From Macrostomum hystrix (lineage: Eukaryota; Platyhelminthes; Macrostomidae), in the NCBI GenBank assembly GCA_950097015.1, contig CATNEN010000002.1, positions 5,053,001 through 5,117,000 on the forward strand: a stretch of DNA of 64,000 nt. The letters run 5' to 3'. The position numbers were made by a program, and so were the translations under genes. The notes below the pieces were generated by a model. That model searched no databases. It was given only the letters and a program-made list of their open reading frames with translations, and was not told the DNA's origin. This document shows, one piece after another, positions 12,795-24,900 of the stretch; the first letter of the stretch is position 1, and every line of letters starts with the position of its first letter.

Positions 12795-15700
12795 ATGTTC
12801 GGCCAAGAATTCGTATCGACATCAACAAGTCAGCAACAGCCGGATGATTCTGTTTCCCTTCCTTTGCCGCCAGTCACACCCGGAAGCTGCCTCGCAGCTG
12901 CTTGGTCATCTCTAGGCCCAGCTGTCACCGTGTTCAAAGCGGCCACCGTGCCGCCGCCATCGTCTGGCGCGGTCAGCGGCGACCTCATCGAATGCCGCTG
13001 GTCCACAGAATTTCACGACAATGACACACTGCGGCGCCTAGCCGCCGAGTCGCACCGGGTGTTTCTTACCTGCCAGCGACTGGTTGAGGCAAGCCAGACT
13101 CAGGTTAGTCTGTGAACACTGGAAACTAATTCTTATTTGTCAGTTATGTGTATTTTCTTTTGGCATAATTATGTTTTAATCTTGGCCTATTGATCTTCTA
13201 ATGACATCGCTGTTATGACCCTAATTTTCAAACCCTGTCCTATAATGACCCTCATGACCCTCTAATCGTCATTACCATAATGAGCTAAATCTTTATGACC
13301 CTGTCCAATAATGACCTAATCTTCAAGGCAAGTCCTTATCTTTACTAACCCTGCCATAGTGACCCTAATCTTCGCTAGCCCTGTTATAATGACCCAGTCC
13401 TAATGACCCAGTCCTAATGACCCTGACCTAAGGACAATAATCGTCACTAACCCTGCCATAATTACCCTTATCTTCGCTAGCCCTGTTATAATGACCCTTA
13501 TCTCCGTGACCCAGTCCTTTTTTTAATTGCAGGAGGGCTGCAGCACTGGTACATCATTTGGTGACACTAGATCCACAGCCAGCGAGGAGACAATTCTGCC
13601 CATTTCGCTGACTCCTGAGCACACACGCTCACACGGGTGTGTACATCTGCCCTGACTTTCTCATTGTCTGGTAGTGTACACTTTACTATGCCTTGGAGGC
13701 TGGCCCCCAAGCCTTCTCTCCGCGGCTGCGCCCCAAATAAATGTGACCTCGCCGAGGAATCAAACTTAGGAACCGTGGTGCGAGAGACAAACGCGTTAAC
13801 CGCTCTGCCACCGACTCCCAGTCCTAGTCCTAGTGACCCAGTCCTAATGACCCTAATATATAACTTTCCCTATAAACAATTTCTAATCACTCAGCCACGC
13901 CTGATGAAGTCAATTGCCAACAGATGTATCTTCTGTAAACCGCAGGGTGCACCCGAAGTTCGCGAGGCCTACCTCCGCTGCAGCAAGGAATACCGGGCCT
14001 TAATGCACGACTGCACCGCTGAACTCCTGGCCTCTGCGTCCGCGGCTGAGCCGACTGACCAGGAAGCTGCTGCTTTCTTAGAAAACCAGGCCCAGCTGCT
14101 GGCCACGTGCCAGATTCTGTGGCACCTGACTGAGATCCTATGGGTGTCCCCCAGGTACCAGGGCGCTGCTGCAGCTCCGCAGACACTGCTGGAGCTGGTT
14201 GACTGGGCCCGGCTTCACTGTGCTCAACCCGATGACTGGATCGCCGAACTGCTCAACCAATCCGGCAGCGAGGCTCCCGAACTGCTGCCCAGATTCTGGG
14301 ACTCCGTCTATCTGCTGGTGCTGCAAGTATGCTCAACTCAGCTCACCTGTCTATCCTCCCTGCTTCCCTCTTTCTTCTCCACTGTTCCCCTCCTTCTCAC
14401 TTCTGTTCCCCTCCTTCTCACTTCTGTTCCCCTCCTTCTCACTTCTGTTCCCCTCCTTCTCACTTCTGTTCCCCTCCTTCTCACTTCTGTTCCCCTCCTT
14501 CTCACTTCTGTTCCCCTCCTTCTCACTTCTGTTCCCCTCCTTCTCACTTCTGTTCCCCTCCTTCTCACTTCTGTTCCCCTCCTTCTCACTTCTGTTCCCC
14601 TCCTTCTCACTTCTGTTCCCCTCCTTCTCACTTCTGTTCCCCTCCTTCTCACTTCTGTTCCCCTCCTTCTCACTTCTGTTCCCCTCCTTCTCACTTCTGT
14701 TCCCCTCCTTCTCACTTCTGTTCCCCTCCTTCTCACTTCTGTTCCCCTCCTTCTCACTTCTGTTCCCCTCCTTCTCACCCTACTGTTCCCCCCTTCTGCC
14801 CCTCTGTTCCCCTCCTCTTACTCCGTTCCCCTCCTGCCCCTCTGTTCCCCTCCTCTTACTCCGTTCCCCTCCTGCCCCTCTGTTCCCCTCCCTCTCACTT
14901 CTGTTCCCCTCCTCACTTCTGTTCCCCTCCTGCCCCTCTGTTCCCCTCCTTCTCACCTCTGTTCCCCTCCTTCTGCCCCTCTGTTCCCCTCCTCTTCCTC
15001 TGTTCCCCTCCTTCTCACCTCTGTTTCCTCCTTCTCACCTCTGTTCCCCTCCTTCTCACCTCTGTTCCCCTCCTTCTGCCCCTCTCTTCCCCTCCTCTTC
15101 CTCTGTTCCCCTCCTTCTCACCTCTGTTCCCCTCCTTCTGCCCCTCTGTTCCCCTCCTCTTCCTCTGTTCCCCTCCTTCTCACCTCTGTTTCCTCCTTCT
15201 CACCTCTGTTCCCCTCCTTCTCACCTCTGTTCCCCTCCTTCTCACCTCCGTTCCCCTCCTTCTCACCTCCGTTCCCCTCCTTCTCACCTCTGTTCCCCTC
15301 CTTCTCACCTCTGTTCCCCTCCTTCTCACCTCTGTTCCCCTCCTTCTCACCTCTGTTCCCCTCCTTCTCACCTCCGTTCCCCTCCTTCTCACCTCTGTTC
15401 CCCTCCTTCTCACCTCTGTTCCCCTCCTTCTCACCTCTGTTCCCCTCCTTCTCACCTCTTTTCCCCTCCTTCTCACCTCCGTTCCCCTCCTTCTCACCTC
15501 TTTTCCCCTCCTTCTCACCTCTGTTCCCCTCCTTCTCACCTCTGTTCCCCTCCTTCTCACCTCTTTTCCCCTCCTTCTCACCTCTGTTCCCCTCCTTCTC
15601 CATCTTTCTCACCTCTCCGACCGTTTTTTCATCCTATTCGACCGCAATGTCGCCCTCATAATGAACCGCAGGGCCGCACTGTGGACGCCCGCAACCTGCT

Positions 15701-17315
15701 GTCGCAGCACTCCCAGTCTGGCCGGCTTCAGCAGCTCAAAGACGCCATGGAGCTGTTGAACATGCCCAAGTACAGCTTCGTCCGCGGCAGTCATTCTGTT
15801 CGCGAATTCGACGTCGCCCACTGCCTCTGGCAGAAGGATGTCCGCGTCCGCCTGGAGGCCGGCCTGTTCTCCGCGCACCCACAGCTGGAGCTCCTTGTTG
15901 AACTGCTGGCTGGCGATGAGGATGCCTTCACCAGGCCGGACATTGTCCGACTGTGCAGCTCCTGGTACCAGCTGCTGCTAGCCAGGCTGCTGCTGACTAA
16001 CCCGACTGGCTCCCTGGAATGCCTGGGTCGCGAGGCCCCAGAAGCTGAAGCCGTCTATCGGCGCCAAGTCGGCGACGCGTCGCCGTTGGACAGTCTGCTG
16101 ATTCGCCAGCTGCTGGACGGCCAGCTGGGCCAGTTTCTGGTCGAAGCCGCCGGCTGCCTCGGCGCCAACTGGTGGTTTGTGGCGCACCTGGCCGACCTGC
16201 TGCACCACTGCCTGGCTGGAGCCAGTGAGAACTGCGGCTTCCTGGGAGCCATCCGCGAGCACTTCCTGCTTGAGTATGCTCACAGCATGCTGGGCCGGGC
16301 TGGTCTGTGGCAACTGGCGATCAGCTACCTGGACTATTGCCCGAACTATGGAAGGCATTACCAGGTGAGACTGCTTGGCATTGATTCCCAGAATCCCCAT
16401 AGATCAACGTTTCCCAAATCGAAACCCACCTAAATCTCCCATTATCTATCTCTAACCTGCACAAATCTCATAAGATCCTCACCTGCCTAAACCTCCTAAA
16501 ATCCTCGCCTGCCTAAATCTCCCATGGAATTAAAAAATCCCCATTCTCCCATCTCCGCCAGGAGGCAATCCTGGTCCGCGTGCCCCCGGATTCGCAGCGG
16601 CAGTCGGAGCAGCTCTTCGCCGCTTGCCAGTCACGCGGCCTCCTGGACGCCGGCAACACTATCGCGCGCTCCGTGGCTCGTCGTGCCCTTGACAACGGTT
16701 GCCTAGGCAACGCGCTCACCTGGGCGGTGCGAGCTCGCGATCCGCGCCTTGTCGCCGCCATCGCCGATCGATTCCTGCTGGGAGCCGCCGGCGACACTGC
16801 CGGCCTAACGCGAGCCGCATCTGCTGACGCTCTTGACTGCTTAGCAACCAGCGCCCTGCTTAGCAACAGGATGGCCTTCCTGTGCCAGTACAAGCTGTTC
16901 CACGACCGGGTCTCGGCAGGACAGCTGGCTGAAGCAGCCGACGTTGCCGCTCAATTATTGAGCTCGAGAATGATTCCCAGGTGAGCTAAATTATCGATCA
17001 GCCGATATGTATCGAAATATTCGTTACTATTGGGCTATTGCTTACTGGTTCTTTGCTAAACGGAATGCGTAATTTCCAATTTTCCCTTCCGCTGTATGCA
17101 GGCGCTACTGGCTGTCACTGCTGCAGGACTGCCTGCCTCTCCTGGAGCTGCGCCACCAGTCAGTGTTCACCTCCGCCCAGGTGTTCGACCTCATGCACGC
17201 ACTGGCTGAGCTGCGGCAGGCCGGCTGCGCGCCCGCTGACCGTCTGGCTGTGGTGCAGGCCTCCCTAAGTGACGCCCTGCGCAGGGCCATGATAGACGAA
17301 AACTTCCAGTCTTGA
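12795..17315 (+). CDS. NUP85: Nuclear pore complex protein Nup85
   Basis: Exons 12795-13103, 13946-14326, 15672-16364, 16562-16980 and 17102-17315 join in frame to about 671 aa (human NUP85 is 656). Nup85 is a helical scaffold subunit of the Y-shaped Nup107-160 complex, with an ACE1-type fold, and partners Seh1. Recognisable segments in order: LAAESHRVFLTCQRLVE, ILWHLTEILWV, LLELVDWARLHC, NWWFVAHLADLLHHC, FLLEYAHSMLGRAGLWQLA with YLDYCP, GNALTWAVRARD, SSRMIPRRYWLSLLQDCLPL and VFDLMHAL. All boundaries are GT-AG; phases are 0 except the last intron, which splits an AGG codon. Intron 1 carries a SINE and intron 2 a 1.2-kb CT-rich minisatellite. The 5' flank is squeezed against the 21-bp satellite. 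A 20-bp satellite begins immediately after the stop codon. Confidence 0.95.
13190..13515. repeat. Degenerate TGACCCTAAT-type repeat in NUP85 intron 1
   Basis: Imperfect tandem variants of ataatgaccctaatcttc and ctagccctgttataatgac fill this part of the intron, with no clean period. Confidence 0.6.
13517..13822 (-). mobile_element. tRNA-derived SINE, family 1, in NUP85 intron 1
   Basis: Reverse-strand copy of the family at 3102: an A/T tail at 13,517-13,530, body with ctgcccatttcgctgactcc and cttggaggctggcccccaag, and tRNA-like head near 13,780-13,820 (cgcgttaaccgctctgccac). Confidence 0.87.
14380..15605. repeat. 21-bp pyrimidine-rich minisatellite in NUP85 intron 2
   Basis: About 19 exact copies of gttcccctccttctcacttc plus t, then a scrambled segment (14,780-15,240) with Tcctcttactcc variants, then a second run with cacctct or cacctcc. 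One strand is strongly pyrimidine-biased over 1.2 kb. All three + frames are largely open; one continues from exon 2 straight through the intron. Confidence 0.95.
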
Positions 17316-17329
17316 ATCACATTTGACCA

Positions 17330-18930
17330 TCTGTCAGTTTAGGTTCCAAGCTTACAGGTTGGGTTCCTAGATTTCAGTTTATGTTCCACGCTGTCAGTTT
17401 AGGTTCCAAACTCTCAGTTTAGGTTCCAAACTCTCAGTTTAGGTTTCAAGCTTACAGGTTGGGTTCCAGGATTTCGGTTTAGGTTCCACTGCCAGTTTAG
17501 GTCCCGATGTGTCAGTTTAGGTTCTAGGCTTTAAGTTTAGGTTCCTTTCTGTCAGTGTAGGTTCCAAGTTGTTAGTTTTGTTTCCATGATGTCAGTTTAG
17601 GTTTTATGCTGTCAGTTTAGCCCCAAAGATGTCAGTTCAGGTTCTTTACTGTCGATTTAGATTCCATACTCTCAGTTTAGGTTCCGAGCTGTCTGTTTAG
17701 GTTCAAAGCTGTTAGTTTAGGTTCCAGGCTGTCAGTTTAGGTTCAATGCTGTCAGTTTAGGTTCAATGCTGTCAGTTTAAGTTCAACGCTGTCAGTTTAG
17801 GTTCATTGCTGTCAGTTTAGGTTCAGTGCTGTCAGTTTAGGTTCAATGCTGTTAGTTTAAGTTCAATGCTGTCACTTTAGGTTCAGTGCTGTCAGTTTAG
17901 GTTCCAGGCTGTCAGTTTAGGTTCAATGCTGTCAGTTTAGGTTCAATGCTGTCAGTTTAAGTTCAACGCTGTCAGTTTAGGTTCATTGCTGTCAGTTTAG
18001 GTTCAGTGCTGTCAGTTTAGGTTCAATGCTGTTAGTTTAAGTTCAATGCTGTCACTTTAGGTTCAGTGCTGTCAGTTTAGGTTCCAGGCTGTCAGTTTAG
18101 GTTCAATGCTGTCAGTTTAGGTTCAATGCTGTCAGTTTAGGTTCAATGCTGTCAGTTTAGGTTCAATGCTGTCAGTTTAGGTTCCATACTGTCAGTTTAG
18201 GTTCCATACTGTCAGTTTAGGTTCCATACCGTCAGTTTAGGTTCAATGCTGTCAGTTAAAGTTCAACGCTGTCAGTTTAGGTTCCAGGCTGTCAGTTTAG
18301 GTTCAATGCTGTCAGTTTAGGTTCAATGCTGTCAGTTTAAGTTAAATGCTGTCAGTTTAAGTTTAATGCTGTCAGTTTCGGTTCAATGCTGTCAGTTTCG
18401 GTTCAATGCTGTCAGTTTCGGTTCAATGCTGTCAGTTTAGGTTCCATACTGTCAGTTTAGGTTTCATACTGTCAGTTTAGGTTCCATACTGTCAGTTTAG
18501 GTTCCATACTGTCAGTTTAGGTTCCATACTGTCAGTTTAGGTTCCATACTGTCAGTTTAGGTTCCATACCGTCAGTTTAGGTTCAATGCTGTCAGTTAAA
18601 GTTCAACGCTGTCAGTTTAGGTTCAATGCTGTCAGTTTAGGTTCAATGCTGTCAGTTTAGGTTCAATGCTGTCAGTTTAAGTTAAATGCTGTCAGTTTCG
18701 GTTCAATGCTGTCAGTTTCGGTTCAATGCTGTCAGTTTCGGTTCAATGCTGTCAGTTTAGGTTCCATACTGTCAGTTTAGGTTTCATACTGTCAGTTTAG
18801 GTTCCATACTGTCAGTTTAGGTTCCATACTGTCAGTTTAGGTTCCATACTGTCAGTTTAGGTTCCAGGCTGTCAGTTTAGGTTCCATACTGTCAGTTTAG
18901 GTTCCATACTCTCAGTTAGGGTTCCAAGCT
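17330..18930. repeat. 20-bp satellite starting at the NUP85 stop codon
   Basis: About 80 copies of gttcaatgctgtcagtttag, diverged at the left edge (17,330-17,700) and homogeneous toward the right, with subfamilies gttccatact and gttcaatgct. The first AATAAA after the NUP85 stop is at 19,302, so the array may lie in the 3'UTR. Confidence 0.95.
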
Positions 18931-19301
18931 GTTTGATGCTCTAACGACTAAGTTGTTGCAATGTGAACTGTTTTCGTATGTCTCGACTGTTGCTTACCAT
19001 AAATATGGTTCCGTATTTGTCATTTGCTGATTTATGTCCCAAGCTTGGGACCTTCGAGTTTGCATTTTCGCTTAAAGTTTAAGTTAGTAAATATTTTTTA
19101 ACAGAACTGACAGTCAATTTAGTTCCATCTTAGTCAAATTGTCAGCATACTACTAGCTACTTGATTTCGTCAGTGGATGCTTGTATCTGTTAATCGGCTG
19201 TATTTTCTAGTGTTTCTTGCATTTCACTGTGTCATTTCTTAGACTTTGTCAATCTGAATTAAACTTAATTTGTGTACCCGTGAACTTCATATTTGACACA
19301 T

Positions 19302-19307
19302 AATAAA
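19302..19307 (+). terminator. First AATAAA after NUP85
   Basis: It lies about 2 kb past the NUP85 stop, beyond the 20-bp satellite. If used, the 3'UTR would contain the whole array; a variant signal nearer the stop is possible. Confidence 0.3.
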
Positions 19308-19424
19308 CTATTCTAATTTAATATTTCAAAATATTTGCAATTTTTTATAAGCCTTCAATTCAACACTGTTCTGGGGACATGAATATAGTAATTTATACCA
19401 TTGTCACATTTTTACGAGTCCTTT

Positions 19425-21235
19425 GCTATGGAAACATGAATGAGTAGGTAATTACCTGAGCTGGTCACAACAGCTGGTTGCTATGCTAACCTGAATGGGT
19501 AGGTAATTACCTGAGCTGGTCACAACAGCTGGTTGCTATGCTAACCTGAATGGGTAGTTAATTACCTGAGCTTGTTACAACAGCTGGTTGCTATGCTAAC
19601 CTGAATGGGTATTTAATTACCTGAGCTGGTCACAACAGCTGGTTGCTATGCTAACCTGAATGGGTAGGTAATTACCTGAGCTGGTCACAACAGCTGGTTG
19701 CTATGCTAACCTGAATGGGTAGGTAATTACCTGAGCTTGTTACAACAGCTGGTTGCTATGCTAACCTGAATGGGTAGTTAATTACCTGAGCTTGTTACAA
19801 CAGCTGGTTGCTATGCTAACCTGAATGGGTAGTTAATTACCTGAGCTGGTCACAACAGCTGGTTGCTATGCTAACCTGAATGGGTAGGTAATTACCTGAG
19901 CTTGTTACAACAGCTGGTTGCTATGCTAACCTGAATGGGTAGTTAATTACCTGAGCTTGTTACAACAGCTGGTTGCTATGCTAACCTGAATGGGTAGTTA
20001 ATTACCTGAGCTGGTCACAACAGCTGGTTGCTATGCTAACCTGAATGGGTATTTAATTACCTGAGCTGGTCACAACAGCTGGTTGCTATGCTAACCTGAA
20101 TGGGTAGTTAATTACCTGAGCTTGTTACAACAGCTGGTTGCTATGCTAACCTGAATGGGTAGTTAATTACCTGAGCTTGTTACAACAGCTGGTTGCTATG
20201 CTAACCTGAATGGGTAGTTAATTACCTGAGCTGGTCACAACAGCTGGTTGCTATGCTAACCTGAATGGGTAGGTAATTACCTGAGCTTGTTACAACAGCT
20301 GGTTGCTATGCTAACCTGAATGGGTAGTTAATTACCTGAGCTTGTTACAACAGCTGGTTGCTACGCTAACCTGAATGGGTAGGTAATTACCTGAGCTTGT
20401 TACAACAGCTGGTTGCTATGCTAACCTGAATGGGTAGTTAATTACCTGAGCTTGTTACAACAGCTGGTTGCTATGCTAACCTGAATGGGTAGTTAATTAC
20501 CTGAGCTTGTTACAACAGCTGGTTGCTATGCTAACCTGAATGGGTAGTTAATTACCTGAGCTTGTTACAACAGCTGGTTGCTATGCTAACCTGAATGGGT
20601 AGGTAATTACCTGAGCTTGTTACAACAGCTGGTTGCTATGCTAACCTGAATGGGTAGTTAATTACCTGAGCTTGTTACAACAGCTGGTTGCTATGCTAAC
20701 CTGAATGGGTAGTTAATTACCTGAGCTTGTTACAACAGCTGGTTGCTATGCTAACCTGAATGGGTAGGTAATTACCTGAGCTTGTTACAACAGCTGGTTG
20801 CTATGCTAACCTGAATGGGTAGTTAATTACCTGAGCTTGTTACAACAGCTGGTTGCTATGCTAACCTGAATGGGTAGTTAATTACCTGAGCTTGTTACAA
20901 CAGCTGGTTGCTATGCTAACCTGAATGGGTAGTTAATTACCTGAGCTTGTTACAACAGCTGGTTGCTATGCTAACCTGAATGGGTAGGTAATTACCTGAG
21001 CTTGTTACAACAGCTGGTTGCTATGCTAACCTGAATGGGTAGGTAATTACCTGAGCTTGTTACAACAGCTGGTTGCTATGCTAACCTGAATGGGTAGGTA
21101 ATTACCTGAGCTTGTTACAACAGCTGGTTGCTATGCTAACCTGAATGGGTAGTTAATTACCTGAGCATGTTACAACAGCTGGTTGCTATGCTAACCTGAA
21201 TGGGTAGTAAATTACTTGAGCATGTTACAACAGAT
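19425..21235. repeat. 55-bp satellite between NUP85 and PDE1
   Basis: About 33 copies of a 55-bp unit containing ggttgctatgctaacctgaa and attacctgagcttgttacaa. Each unit has CAGCTG (E-box) and a TAATTA core, in many copies inside the perfect palindrome GGTAATTACC. Two subtypes (gagctggtcac and gagcttgttac) alternate irregularly. Confidence 0.96.
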
Positions 21236-21239
21236 ACGC

Positions 21240-21990
21240 TAATTAAGTGAAATGAAACTCTGGCTTTTTAAAGAATGTCTTCCACCTAACAGTAGGCTTA
21301 ATTAAATGAGGCACGATCAAGTCTGGTTCATCACGTTCATTTACGAGCTCGTAGTTTGGCTTGCGCGGTCAAATCTGGACAGGCTTCTCTGTCTCGACTT
21401 CGAATTTCACACGACTTCTGCTGCTGCTGCTGCTGCTGCTGATGCTGTTAGAAAAAAGTCTAGTTTGTATTTTAGACTTGGGTTTTACTCATCCTTATAC
21501 CTACGAGCGTATTTTGAACTTCTATAATTTACTTCACTGCTCGAATGTCAGAGTCTAGAGCTACTCATGTTAGGCCAAATAAATTTTCCGTTTTTTGTCT
21601 AGCCTGAGCAGTTTATGTCTGGATTAAAATCAACGATGTAGCCTCTTAAAACTGGCTGTTGCTGGATAAATTAGCTCAGCAGATTATCTTGGGCAATTTA
21701 ATCTCGAAACCCATTCTAAACTCGGTTCATTATCTACTGACACTCGGTTCATCATGTACTGACGCTCGGTTCATCATGTACTGACGCTCGGTTCATCATG
21801 TACTGACACTCGGTTCATTATGTACTGACACATTTCTTGAACGTGTTAAGGGTTATTTAAACAGTTAAAGATGATATCAGTAATTAATCCTTTTCATCCA
21901 ATGCATTCTATTTATTGTCAACGAATATTGAGATAGGACGTAAATAAAGTACAGTAGCGTTGTTCAACGCTGGTTAGTAAGTTATGACTG
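21240..21990. other. Spacer downstream of PDE1
   Basis: No gene is recognised. It contains a (CTG)8 microsatellite at about 21,417-21,442 and five copies of a 23-bp unit (ctcggttcatcatgtactga plus cg) at 21,722-21,835. The - strand AATAAA at 21,911-21,916 probably serves PDE1. Confidence 0.6.
21911..21916 (-). terminator. Poly(A) signal of PDE1
   Basis: AATAAA on the - strand, about 77 bp past the PDE1 stop codon. Confidence 0.55.
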
Positions 21991-21992
21991 TT

Positions 21993-24900
21993 TTAATTTT
22001 CATCTTCCACCTCCTCAGCAATGACCTTCATGCTTCTATTCTTCTCCTGCTCAGCCAGTTCTTTCCACCGCTCCTTGTTGCTGCGCAGTGTTGCCATGGC
22101 AGCCCATTCTTCCGCTGCCGCCTCGGAGGTCGTTGATCTTCTTTCGTCTGGCAGAGGTGCCAGGAGCAGCTGCTTGACACCTTTCAGCAGCTGGGTTAAG
22201 GTCTGGAAGCTGGGCTCCACAATGTACTCGATGAAGCCTGCGGGAGATCGCATATTTTATTTTGAGGACCCAGCCTAACTGGCAATTGCGACATGAAATT
22301 CAAGAATGATGGCTCATGACAGAAGAGGACTTACTGGTGGGGTAATGACATCAGTTGGTAGGGGTAATGACATCAGTTGGTAGGGGTAATGACATCAGTT
22401 GGTAGGGTAATGACAAATCAGTTGGTAGGGGTAATGACATCAGTTGGTAGGGTAATGACAAATCAGTTGGTAGGGGTAATGATAGATCAGTTGGTAGGGG
22501 TAATGACATCAGTTGGTAGGGTAATGACAAATCAGTTGGTAGGGTAATGATAGATCAGTTGGTAGGGGTAATGATAGATCAGTTGGTAGGGTAATGACAG
22601 ATCAGTTTGTAGGGTAATGACATGAATTAGTAGCGGCATGTCATATTTTCGAGAGGTAGTTGATGCTTGTGTTAATTAAATCGACATTTCAGTGCCTGTA
22701 ACCTACCTAGACTTTAGTATTTTAACTTTCAGAGGAAACTCGTTAGGCCAGGCCTAAGCCTGTGTGAGCCTTAAAAAAGCAGAACTCATTTATAGTGCAT
22801 CCGCTGCTTTTGTCCCACTCTCCTGACAGAATCTCCCATATGTGCTCATCAGCTATGACTTTAATGCGACAGCCAATCCCTCGGGTTTTAGACTGTAGAC
22901 TGTAGAAGCATGGCTTTAACAGTTGCGCAAGCTTTAGAGTTTGCCGCAAGTCGCAGGCAAATTATTGATTTACTTAGCTAAGGCTAAAGCTACTGCTCAG
23001 CCTCGCTCTAAACTAAAGCAGAGCCAGACATTGTGCCAGTCTGTAATTAACCAAGTTATTCCATGCACAGCAATGACCTGGAGTCTTTGTACTGTCCCAG
23101 ATTCTGTTGCTATTTATAGAGGCCCATAGCTAGCTTAAATACTGAATTCCAAAATGAACTTTTAGACAGCCATAATAGAATCTGCTGTGATGAAAGCAGC
23201 CAGCCCACCCCTCACCAATTATAACATCACGAACTCGTTTGCTTTCTGCTCGGGAAATCGTCTCTTTCTCCTGATTTCTCTATTTCCTTTGACTTCATCC
23301 CACAGCAACGGTTAAAAACCTAAAAGTACATTTCTAATGCTTTGTACATTATTTAGCGGGGTAAATCATTCTGCTTGAGCTTAACGAATGACTGACTACT
23401 GACTGCTTTCCACTGATTCTTTAGTCCACCAGCCCTCAAAACTGCCCCTGATCCTTCAGTCCACCAGCCTTCCAAACCGCCCCCGATCATTCAATCCATC
23501 AGCGTTCCAAACCGCCCCTGATCCTTCAGTCCATCAGCCTTCAAAACTGCCCCTGATCCTTCAGTCCATCACCCTTCCAAACCGCCCCCGATCATTCAGT
23601 CCATCAGATTCAAAACTGCCCCTGATCCTTCAATCCATCAGCGTTCCAAACCGCCCCGATCATTCAGTCCATCAGCCTTCAAAACCTTCAGTCCATCAGC
23701 CTTCAAAACCTTCAGTCCATCAGCCTTCAAAAACATCAGTCCATCAGCCTTCAAAACCTTCAGTCCATCAGCCTTCAAAACCTTCAGTCCATCAGCCTTC
23801 AAAACCTTCAGTCCATCAGCCTTCAAAAACTTCAGTCCATCAGCATTCAAAACCTTCAGTCCATCAGCCTTCAAAACCTTCAGTCCATCAGCATTCAAAA
23901 CATTCAGTCTATCAGCCTTCAAAACCTCAAGCGCATCAGCCATAGCAGTGGCTGGTTGATTTCAGTCCTTTTCGAGCAGAAATGTAAAAACTGGAAAAGT
24001 CCTTTTAAAAAGGAGCAAGTGAAGGTGGAGCGGCTTTGTGGGCTAAATGAAATGGACAGCTGGGCAGACAGACGGTCTCTGTGCGGCACGGCTCTCCGCT
24101 AAGCTAATTAATTCAATCGAAACGCTGCTCGCTAGATGTCTGGCTGCAAATCGAATGTACTCAAATTCTATTAGACAAGGTCGGCAGGCAAACTCGGGTG
24201 GGGATATGGGTCTCGAGAAACTCCCCGCCAGACCGTGAGAAATCCGCACCTGCTCTGGCGCGAGTGTTTTGTGGCCCAGCACAGCAACCCAGATAGGGGA
24301 GAATTGATCGACTGAAGGTGGGAATTTTCTCCCCAAAAGCGTGCTCAACAGTACAATGGTCGCTGGGAAGCAGATTACCCTGCCACAGCATTTTTGCGCG
24401 CGTGATTCAAACTACTGCGTTCGATTTCTAATTAATCCTCAAGGTAGTTTTGCCTTCAATCTCCCTTCAATGGCTGGGCCCAGGGGATATTTCAGTATCT
24501 CCTCCCCTGCCCAGGGATTTGGCTAGGGGATAATGGGAAATCCGAGTAGACGGCATTGAAAGCCGAGGCGATGTACGGGGATCTAAGATTGGCGATGGGA
24601 TATTTTAATTACCTGCTAGAAAGATGGGATAAGACTTCTGAGCAGGGGAATCTGAGTCTTCATCATCCCTTTGGGCAAAAACTCTGCTTCAATCAACTGC
24701 AGCCTCGTGCCAATGCGAAACTAACAGTATGTGAGCTTATTATCAGCCCACAGAACAAAGTGTTGACAAGCAATGCGTCCGCTCCATCAACCACCCTAAA
24801 TCCGCCGTGTCTACCCACCACCCTACGTCCGCCCTGCATCCGCCCCTCTACAACCCTGCATCCGCCCCTCTACAACCCTGCATCCGCCCCTCTGCATCCC

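Noticed and set aside
14338-15759. Open frames rich in LLLTSVP, SPPSHLC or RRRGTEV repeats
   Set aside because: These come from the CT-rich 21-bp minisatellite in NUP85 intron 2; only the flanking exon parts are genuine.
21306-21558. Two short + frames with poly-Leu or poly-Ala runs
   Set aside because: Generated by a (CTG)8 microsatellite; no similarity outside the run.
23638-23943. 101-codon - strand frame with LKVLKADG repeats resembling leucine-rich repeats
   Set aside because: It coincides with the 24-bp minisatellite in the PDE1 intron; there is no non-repeat coding sequence.
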